A stretch of DNA of 5,499 bases, from assembly GCA_007131525.1 (NCBI GenBank), contig SLQK01000315.1:1-5499 (forward strand). The letters are read 5' to 3'. Position 1 is the stretch's first letter, and each line of letters begins with the position of its first letter. This DNA comes from Nitriliruptoraceae bacterium (lineage in GTDB: Bacteria; Actinomycetota; Nitriliruptoria; Nitriliruptorales; Nitriliruptoraceae). The position numbers and the translations under genes are program-made. Under the pieces are notes generated by a model. That model ran no database searches. It was not told where the DNA came from and saw only the letters and a program-made list of their open reading frames with translations. This document shows positions 1 through 4,352 of this stretch, one piece after another.

Positions 1-227
1 ACGATCTTCAGCACGTTGACGAGCTTGTTGAGCTGCTTGATGATCTGCTCGAGCTGGACGGCCTCGGTCCCGACGACCAGCGTGAGCCGGGAGACCCGCT
101 CGTCCTCGGTGGGGCCGACGGCCAGGGAGTGGATGTTGTAGCCGCGCCGCGCGAACATGCCGGCGATGCGCGTGAGCACACCCGGCTTGTTCTCGACGAG
201 CACGGACAGCGTGTGGCGGTGGTTCAT
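1..227 (-). CDS. ilvN: Acetolactate synthase small (regulatory) subunit, N-terminal part
   Basis: Regulatory subunit of acetolactate (acetohydroxyacid) synthase. It binds the catalytic subunit, stimulates it and confers feedback inhibition by valine or other branched-chain amino acids. About 75 residues are visible; the family is usually 160-175 residues, so the rest lies beyond the left edge. The visible part is one ACT domain: HTLSVLVENKPGVLTRIAGM at residues 5-24, then RRGYNIHSLAVGPTED, then QLNKLVNVLKIV. Gly16 and Asn31 align with the valine-site residues Gly14 and Asn29 of E. coli IlvH (known from that family), so feedback sensitivity is expected. The ATG start is supported by an AGGA Shine-Dalgarno 6 nt upstream and by family alignment. 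It starts 11 nt after the ilvB stop codon, so the two are almost certainly cotranscribed and translationally coupled. Identification is very secure; only the truncation limits it. Confidence 0.96.
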   Translation of the reverse strand, partial: MNHRHTLSVLVENKPGVLTRIAGMFARRGYNIHSLAVGPTEDERVSRLTLVVGTEAVQLEQIIKQLNKLVNVLKI

Positions 228-233
228 GTCGGA

Positions 234-240
234 TCCTCTC
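234..240 (-). promoter_or_regulatory. Ribosome binding site of ilvN, overlapping the ilvB stop
   Basis: On the minus strand the bases read GAGAGGA, 6 nt before the ilvN ATG. The first two bases lie within the TGA stop of ilvB (239-241). A ribosome ending ilvB therefore sits on the ilvN initiation site, which suits a two-subunit enzyme made in fixed proportion. Confidence 0.75.
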
Positions 241-1990
241 AGGCCTGCTGCTCGGCGACGCGGGCGTACCACTCCTCCGCCGACTCGATGAGCTCGTCGT
301 TGCTGGCACCGGCAGGCACCATCGGGAACACCATCTCGTCGGGGTCGACGCGGCACTCGACCAGCACGGGCTGATCGGTGATGGCGCGGGCCTTCTCGAG
401 GGTGGTGTGCAGGTCCTCGATCCGATCGATGCGGAAGCCCGGGATGCCGTAGGCGTCCGCCAGCTTGAGCAGGTCGGGCAGGTCCTGGGGCAGGGCGACC
501 TGCGACAGCCGGTCCTCGTAGAACAGCGACTGCCACTGCCGCACCATGCCGAGGTAGCCGTTGTTGATGACCACGAACACCACGGGGATGTCGTGCTGGA
601 CCGCCGCGGCGATCTCCTGGAAGGTCATCTGGAAGCAGCCGTCGCCGTCGATCGCGATGACCGGAACGTCCCGACCGACGCCGACCTTGGCGCCGATCGC
701 TGCCGGCACCGCGAAGCCCATCGTGCCCAGCCCACCGGAGTTGATCCACTGCCCGGCGCGCGTGTAGGGGATGTGCTGCGCGGCCCACATCTGGTGCTGA
801 CCGACACCGGCGACGTACACCGCCTCGTCGCCCCACACGTCGTAGACCGCCCGGATCGCCGACTGCGGCTTGAGCACGCCCTGCTCGGGCTGGTCGACGC
901 GCAGCGGGTGCTGGGCCTTGAGGGCGTCGAGGTGGGCGCGCCAGGCCGTGGCATCGGGGACGAGCTCCTCGAACTGCCCCTTGCGCTGCTTCTCCTCAAG
1001 GACGGTCAGCAGCTGCTCGAGCACCACCTTCACGTCGCCGACGATCGGCACGTCCACGGGGCGGTTCTTGCCGATCTCTGCCGGGTCGACGTCGACGTGG
1101 ATGACCTTGGCTTCGGGCGCGAAGGTGGCGAGTTGCCCGGTCACCCGGTCGTCGAACCGGGCCCCGAGCGTGATCAGCAGGTCCGTCTCCTGCAGCGCAC
1201 GGACCCCGACGTAGTGCCCGTGCATCCCGGGCATGCCGACGAACAGCTCATGGGTGTCAGGCAGCACGCCCCGCGCCATCAGGGTGGTGACCACCGGGAG
1301 GCCGAGCAGGCTCGCGAACCGCTCCAGTTCGACGGCGGCACGCGCGCGGACCAGACCGCCACCGGCGTAGATCACCGGGCGCTCGGCGCGTGCGATCAGG
1401 TCGAGGGCCTCGCGGACCATCTTGCCGTGGCCACGGACGGTCGGCTTGTAGCCGGGGAGGTCCACCCGGTCGTCCCAGTGCCACTCGAAGGTGGCGTTCA
1501 GGATGTCCTTCGGGATGTCTACGAGCACGGGGCCAGGACGCCCGGAGCGGGCGACGTGGAAGGCCTCCTTGATCGCCTCCGGGATCCGCTCGGCGCTGGA
1601 CACCAGCTCGTTGTGCTTGGTGATCGGCATGGTGATGCCGGTGACGTCGGCCTCCTGGAAGGCGTCCGAGCCGATCGCGGTGCTGGCGACCTGCCCGGTG
1701 ATGGCCAGCACGGGCACCGAGTCCATCATCGCGTCGGTCAGGCCGGTCACGAGGTTGGTCGCTGCCGGCCCCGAGGTCACGATGCAGACCCCGACCCGGT
1801 TGGTGGCGTGGGCGTAGCCCTCGGCCATGTGGATCGCGCCCTGCTCGTGGCGGACCAGGACGTGCTCGAAGCCCGCCTCGATGAGCGGGTCGTAGGCCGG
1901 GAGGATCGCGCCCCCCGGGTACCCGAAGACGGTGTCGACGTCGAGCATCTCCAGGCTCTTCATCACAGCCTGCGCGCCGGTGATCTCCAT
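239..1990 (-). CDS. ilvB: Acetolactate synthase large (catalytic) subunit
   Basis: Thiamine-diphosphate and FAD enzyme that condenses two pyruvates to 2-acetolactate, or pyruvate with 2-oxobutyrate to 2-aceto-2-hydroxybutyrate. This is the committed step of valine, leucine and isoleucine synthesis in the cytosol. It has 583 residues, normal for the family. The N-terminal ThDP domain holds GYPGGA (23-28) and the catalytic glutamate in RHEQGA (Glu49). PITKHN contains Lys125. The central FAD-binding domain holds GMPGMHG and GARFDDRVTG (277-286). The C-terminal ThDP domain holds GVGQHQMWAAQ, the cofactor motif GDG (449-451) to NN (476-477), and MVRQWQ with Trp486. No key residue is missing. Two in-frame ATGs lie 6 nt apart. 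I chose 1990 because GGAGG sits 8 nt before it but only 2 nt before the ATG at 1996, which would add Met-Asn. It is preceded by an attenuator-like leader and followed directly by ilvN. Identification is very secure. Confidence 0.98.
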   Translation of the reverse strand: MEITGAQAVMKSLEMLDVDTVFGYPGGAILPAYDPLIEAGFEHVLVRHEQGAIHMAEGYAHATNRVGVCIVTSGPAATNLVTGLTDAMMDSVPVLAITGQVASTAIGSDAFQEADVTGITMPITKHNELVSSAERIPEAIKEAFHVARSGRPGPVLVDIPKDILNATFEWHWDDRVDLPGYKPTVRGHGKMVREALDLIARAERPVIYAGGGLVRARAAVELERFASLLGLPVVTTLMARGVLPDTHELFVGMPGMHGHYVGVRALQETDLLITLGARFDDRVTGQLATFAPEAKVIHVDVDPAEIGKNRPVDVPIVGDVKVVLEQLLTVLEEKQRKGQFEELVPDATAWRAHLDALKAQHPLRVDQPEQGVLKPQSAIRAVYDVWGDEAVYVAGVGQHQMWAAQHIPYTRAGQWINSGGLGTMGFAVPAAIGAKVGVGRDVPVIAIDGDGCFQMTFQEIAAAVQHDIPVVFVVINNGYLGMVRQWQSLFYEDRLSQVALPQDLPDLLKLADAYGIPGFRIDRIEDLHTTLEKARAITDQPVLVECRVDPDEMVFPMVPAGASNDELIESAEEWYARVAEQQA

Positions 1991-1998
1991 GTTCATGG

Positions 1999-2003
1999 CC
2001 TCC
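1999..2003 (-). promoter_or_regulatory. Ribosome binding site of ilvB
   Basis: The minus strand reads GGAGG, a five-base match to the anti-Shine-Dalgarno sequence. The spacing is 8 nt to the ATG at 1990 and 2 nt to the ATG at 1996. This decides the start in favour of the inner ATG. Confidence 0.7.
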
Positions 2004-2056
2004 GTGTCGTGCCCGCCCGCGGGATCCTCCGCGTGACGCCCGCCCCTCCTACGAGA

Positions 2057-2081
2057 GAACCTCCCGGGGTCCGGGAGGTTC
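2057..2081 (-). terminator. Attenuator-type terminator hairpin in the ilvB leader
   Basis: A perfect 11-bp inverted repeat: on the minus strand GAACCTCCCGG, loop ACC, CCGGGAGGTTC. It is followed by TCTCTCGT, so the 3' side of the stem base and the following bases form the modest pyrimidine tract TTCTCTC. It lies in the untranslated leader about 66 nt before the ilvB ATG, and it abuts a second hairpin and a Val/Leu-rich leader ORF upstream. That position is typical of an attenuator. The U-tract is weak, as is common for terminators in high-GC actinobacteria, so termination efficiency cannot be judged. A terminator for dxs is a less likely reading, because it lies more than 220 nt beyond the dxs stop and beyond the probable ilv promoter. 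Confidence 0.6.
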
Positions 2082-2106
2082 GCGCGTGCTCAGGGCGAGC
2101 ACGCGC
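2082..2106 (-). promoter_or_regulatory. Leader hairpin (pause or antiterminator candidate) upstream of ilvB
   Basis: A perfect 10-bp inverted repeat: on the minus strand GCGCGTGCTC, loop GCCCT, GAGCACGCGC. Its first base is the last base of the leader-peptide TAG, and its last base directly adjoins the terminator-like hairpin at 2057-2081. A ribosome at the leader stop codon would cover its 5' arm, while one stalled earlier would leave it free to fold. The stem can be extended by pairing GTTC (2114-2111) with GAAC (2081-2078) across a 4-nt bulge, which would take bases from the foot of the terminator. The repeat is certain; the role is inferred. Confidence 0.55.
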
Positions 2107-2150
2107 TATGGAACGACGACGAGGACGCGGCGGTACGGGCGTGCCGTCAC
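2106..2150 (-). CDS. Putative ilvB leader peptide (14 codons, Val/Leu-rich)
   Basis: A short ORF in the ilvB untranslated leader with a GTG start and a TAG stop, giving M-T-A-R-P-Y-R-R-V-L-V-V-V-P. Five of the last six codons are branched-chain amino acids (GTC CTC GTC GTC GTT), and the stop codon touches the first of two strong hairpins. This is the classic layout of ribosome-mediated transcription attenuation: scarce charged tRNA(Val) or tRNA(Leu) stalls the ribosome and changes the folding downstream. Attenuation with leader peptides has been predicted upstream of ilvB in other actinobacteria. The start is uncertain. GGAG lies 10 nt before this GTG, and the GTG at 2180, with AAGG 8 nt upstream, would give a 24-residue peptide with the same end. 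The start codon also lies inside a small hairpin (2138-2153). Translation is unproven. Confidence 0.6.
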   Translation of the reverse strand: MTARPYRRVLVVVP

Positions 2151-2153
2151 GCC
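2138..2153 (-). repeat. Small inverted repeat enclosing the leader-peptide start codon
   Basis: The minus strand reads GGCGTG, loop ACGG, CACGCC: a 6-bp stem with a 4-nt loop that contains the proposed GTG start. Part of the 3' arm (GGCACGC, 2145-2139) can instead pair with GCGTGCT (2104-2098) in the next hairpin, using one G-U pair. It could be the segment-1 element of an attenuator, but short GC-rich stems are common in such DNA. Confidence 0.35.
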
Positions 2154-2208
2154 GTCGCCGCTCCCCAGGTTCCGTAGCACGTGCGCTGCCTTGGTCTCGG
2201 TTATCGCA

Positions 2209-2224
2209 CCGTCCGCCCGGACGG
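2209..2224. repeat. Short perfect inverted repeat near the predicted ilv transcription start
   Basis: CCGTCCG and CGGACGG are separated by two bases, a 7-bp-arm palindrome. It falls at or just after the start point implied by the TTGACC/AACCAT promoter candidate. It could be a protein-binding site or the first leader hairpin. No poly-U follows, so it is not an obvious dxs terminator. Confidence 0.3.
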
Positions 2225-2231
2225 CGCGGGA

Positions 2232-2260
2232 ATGGTTGCGCGTCGACGGCCTCAGGTCAA
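2232..2260 (-). promoter_or_regulatory. Possible promoter of the ilvB leader
   Basis: The minus strand has TTGACC (2260-2255), matching five of six bases of the sigma-70-type -35 consensus. It is followed after 17 bp by AACCAT (2237-2232), a weak -10 that keeps the final A-T. The start would be near 2225, giving a leader of roughly 235 nt with the leader peptide inside it. It begins about 40 nt after the dxs stop. The -35 is good and the -10 poor, so confidence is moderate to low. Confidence 0.38.
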
Positions 2261-2302
2261 GTCGGACATGCCGGCGCGCGTCGCGACGGAGCCCGACGAC
2301 GC

Positions 2303-4195
2303 TCAGCGCTCGTCGGTGAGCGCCTTGCGCGTGGCGGCGGCGATGCCGGCGGCATCGAGGCCGAGCTCGGCCAGGATCCGGTCCGGTGCGCCATGGGGCA
2401 GGTAGGCAGAGGGCACACCGAGGCGGAGGACCGGCGGGGCGTGGCGGACCCCGGCCCGCTCGACCAGTCGGTCGGCGAGTTCGGCTCCGCCGCCACCCCC
2501 GACCAGCCCGTTCTCCACGGTGACGACCATCGGCGCCTCGGCGGCCGCGACCAGCATGGACGCGTCCGCTGGCCGCACGCTGCGGACATCCCACACCGCG
2601 GCCTCGATGCCCTCCGCCGCGAGCAGCTCCGCCGCCTCCAGCGCTGGCAGCACCCGGTCGCCGATGGCCAGCACGCACACGTCCGACCCGTCGCGGAGCT
2701 GCCGGGCCGCGAGGCCTGCCACCTCGGTGTCGGGGTCGAGGCCGAGCTGTGCGGCGGTGACCGCGCGGCCCTTCGGGAACCGCAGGAACACCGGCCCACC
2801 CAGATCGAGCGCCGTGCGCAGCAGCCCGTCGAGGTCCTCGACGCAGGAGGGGGTCAGCACGGTCGCGCTGGCGATGCGCAGGCTGAGCCCGAGGTCGAGG
2901 ATGCCGTGGTGGCTCGGACCGTCGTCGCCGGTGATCCCGGCACGGTCGAGGACGAAGACCACGTGCTCGTCGTGCAACCCGACGTCGAGGTTCGCCTGAT
3001 CGAACGCTCGCGAGAAGAAGGTCGAGTACAGCGCCACCACGGGCAGCTTGCCGGCGTGGGCCATCCCCGCCGCCGCTGTGACCGCATGCTGCTCGGCGAT
3101 CCCGACGTCCAGCACCTGGCCGGGGTGACGCGCGGCCAGGGGCAGCAGGCCGGTGGAGCCCGGCATCGCCGCGGTGATGGCGACCAGCTCCTCGCGGTCC
3201 TCGGCGATCTCGAGCAGCGATGCGCTGAACGAGGCCGTCCAGGAGGGACCGCTGTCACCGCCGTTGGCACGTCCGGTCTCGACATCGAAGGCCGAGGTGT
3301 CGTGCAGCTTCTTCTCCGGATCGGTCTCGGCCGGGGCGTAGCCCTTGCCCTTCTGGGTGAGCACGTGCACCAGCACCGGGGTCTGCAGCCGCGCCGCGTG
3401 ACGCAGCGCGTGTTCGAGCCGGGCGAGGTCGTGCCCGTCGTAGGGTCCGAGGTAGCGCACGCCGAGCGCCTCCACGAAGGACTGCAGTGCCGGTGCCTCG
3501 GACACCGCCGACTTGATCGCCTCGAGCCCCGCCCCGGTGAGTCGCTCCACGAAGGGCAGGCGGCTCAGCGCGGTGTCGATCCGGTCCTTGAAGGTCCGGT
3601 ACCGGGGGTCGCTCCGCAGGTCTGCCACCCGCTCGGACAGCCGGCTCACGGTCTCCGCGTAGGAGCGCCCGTTGTCGTTGAGCACGATGATGGCCGGCTG
3701 CTGGTGGTGACCGAGGTTGTTGAGCGCCTCGTAGGCCATGCCACCGGTCAGCGCACCGTCGCCGACGACGGCGACCAACCGGCGACGGTCCTCGACGGGC
3801 AGCTCCGCCTGGCCTCGGGCCAGTCCCGACACCCACGACAGGGCCGTCGAGGCGTGGCTGTTCTCGACGACGTCGTGGACCGACTCGGCCCGTGAGGGGT
3901 AGCCCGACAGACCACCCGCCTGGCGCAGGGTCCCGAAGGCGTCCCGGCGGCCGGTGAGCATCTTGTGGACGTAGGCCTGGTGGCCGGTGTCCCAGACGAT
4001 GAGGTCACGGGGAGAGTCGAACACCCGGTGCAGGGCGATCGTGAGCTCGACCACCCCGAGGTTCGAGCCGAGGTGGCCGCCCACCTTCGCGACCGACTCG
4101 ACGATCGCCCGGCGCAGATCCTCCGCCAGCACCGGGAGCTGCTCGTCGGAGAGCGCTCGCAGGTCGGCCGGTCCGTCGATCTGCTCGAGCACCAC
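2303..4195 (-). CDS. dxs: 1-deoxy-D-xylulose-5-phosphate synthase
   Basis: ThDP-dependent cytosolic enzyme that condenses pyruvate and glyceraldehyde 3-phosphate to 1-deoxy-D-xylulose 5-phosphate. This is the first step of the MEP isoprenoid pathway; the product also feeds thiamine and pyridoxal synthesis in many bacteria. With this start it has 630 residues, normal for Dxs. It opens with IDGPADLRALSDEQL. GGHLGSNLG holds His41 (His49 in E. coli). The ThDP motif runs from GDGALTGG (145-152) to LNDNGRS (172-178). YDGHD follows at 252-256. His298 lies in the DPEKKLHDTSAF segment. The catalytic glutamate is in GIAEQHAV (Glu368). FSRAFDQ (394-400), DRAGITGDDGPSHHG (417-431) and LRFPKG (471-476) contribute to substrate binding. 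The open frame continues to 4333, but the extra 46 residues do not look like Dxs. GTG at 4195 has GAGGG 5 nt upstream; GTG at 4192 is a close alternative. Identification is very secure. Confidence 0.97.
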   Translation of the reverse strand: MVLEQIDGPADLRALSDEQLPVLAEDLRRAIVESVAKVGGHLGSNLGVVELTIALHRVFDSPRDLIVWDTGHQAYVHKMLTGRRDAFGTLRQAGGLSGYPSRAESVHDVVENSHASTALSWVSGLARGQAELPVEDRRRLVAVVGDGALTGGMAYEALNNLGHHQQPAIIVLNDNGRSYAETVSRLSERVADLRSDPRYRTFKDRIDTALSRLPFVERLTGAGLEAIKSAVSEAPALQSFVEALGVRYLGPYDGHDLARLEHALRHAARLQTPVLVHVLTQKGKGYAPAETDPEKKLHDTSAFDVETGRANGGDSGPSWTASFSASLLEIAEDREELVAITAAMPGSTGLLPLAARHPGQVLDVGIAEQHAVTAAAGMAHAGKLPVVALYSTFFSRAFDQANLDVGLHDEHVVFVLDRAGITGDDGPSHHGILDLGLSLRIASATVLTPSCVEDLDGLLRTALDLGGPVFLRFPKGRAVTAAQLGLDPDTEVAGLAARQLRDGSDVCVLAIGDRVLPALEAAELLAAEGIEAAVWDVRSVRPADASMLVAAAEAPMVVTVENGLVGGGGGAELADRLVERAGVRHAPPVLRLGVPSAYLPHGAPDRILAELGLDAAGIAAATRKALTDER

Positions 4196-4200
4196 GTCGT

Positions 4201-4205
4201 CCCTC
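4201..4205 (-). promoter_or_regulatory. Ribosome binding site of dxs
   Basis: The minus strand reads GAGGG, 5 nt before GTG at 4195 and 8 nt before GTG at 4192. It supports initiation here instead of at the far upstream ATG at 4333, and it agrees with the usual Dxs N-terminus. Confidence 0.6.
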
Positions 4206-4228
4206 ACTTCCCGCCTGCCACCGGGGCT

Positions 4229-4234
4229 AGCGTA
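4229..4234 (-). promoter_or_regulatory. Possible -10 element of a dxs promoter
   Basis: The minus strand reads TACGCT, fitting the actinobacterial TANNNT -10 pattern. It implies a start near 4222 and a 5' untranslated region of about 27 nt. The hexamer 17 bp upstream (GTCGGC) is a poor -35, so the site would need an activator or be weak. An AAGCGCTT palindrome sits in the spacer. Dxs could instead be read from gatB transcripts across the gap. Confidence 0.35.
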
Positions 4235-4239
4235 CGCGA

Positions 4240-4247
4240 AAGCGCTT
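4240..4247. promoter_or_regulatory. Operator-like palindrome upstream of dxs
   Basis: A perfect 8-bp palindrome, AAGCGCTT, in the context CGAAAGCGCTTCG. It lies just upstream of the proposed dxs -10. An AnCGnT core centred on CG is typical of operators bound by LacI-family repressors. An 8-bp palindrome can arise by chance and no such regulator is in the window, so this is only a candidate. Confidence 0.25.
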
Positions 4248-4251
4248 CGGA

Positions 4252-4280
4252 GCCGACCCAACCGTTCGGCTGGGGTCGGC
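4252..4280 (-). repeat. Inverted repeat between gatB and dxs
   Basis: An 8-bp perfect stem: on the minus strand GCCGACCC and GGGTCGGC, with a 13-nt loop that holds a smaller CCG/CGG pair. It lies downstream of gatB and upstream of the proposed dxs promoter. No U-tract follows on the minus strand (TCCGAAGCGC), so it is at best a non-canonical terminator of the gat operon. A second short GC-rich repeat, CGGCCGG/CCGGCCG (4314-4320 and 4337-4343), lies between it and the gatB stop. Confidence 0.4.
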
Positions 4281-4352
4281 CTGACCTTTCCATCGGCTGG
4301 CCTCACGCGGCGCCGGCCGGCCCCACCCGCCACCGACCGGCCGCGCCACCGG

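Noticed and set aside
1257..1572. Further open frames inside ilvB on both strands
   Set aside because: They lie wholly within the ilvB coding sequence, are Arg/Pro/Gly-rich and show no family motifs, typical shadows in high-GC DNA.
2251..2270. A five-codon ORF (ATG TCC GAC TTG ACC TGA) just after dxs, as an alternative leader peptide
   Set aside because: It overlaps the candidate -35 element, has only one branched-chain codon and is far from the hairpins.
2279..2288. Palindrome CGTCGCGACG shortly after the dxs stop, as a dxs terminator
   Set aside because: It is self-complementary with no room for a loop beyond a few bases and has no U-tract. CG-rich palindromes of this size are expected by chance here.
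2106..2678. A 190-codon minus-strand open frame overlapping the end of dxs
   Set aside because: Most of it is an out-of-frame shadow of dxs with Arg/Gly/Ala-rich composition. Only its final 14-24 codons, outside dxs, look meaningful, and these are reported as the leader peptide.
407..3895. A 3.5-kb plus-strand open frame (1162 codons) running antisense through ilvB, the leader and most of dxs
   Set aside because: Its first codon position faces the third position of dxs and ilvB codons. An antisense stop therefore needs a sense TTA, CTA or TCA, which GC-rich genes avoid. dxs and ilvB happen to share a phase, so the shadow joins across the gap. Its protein is a low-complexity mix rich in His, Asp, Arg, Val and Gly with no recognisable domain, while both sense genes have intact catalytic motifs.
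4196..4333. N-terminal extension of dxs to the ATG at 4333
   Set aside because: The 46 extra residues are basic and low in complexity and do not resemble the Dxs N-terminus. They cover the proposed promoter and inverted repeat, and GTG at 4195 has a proper Shine-Dalgarno.
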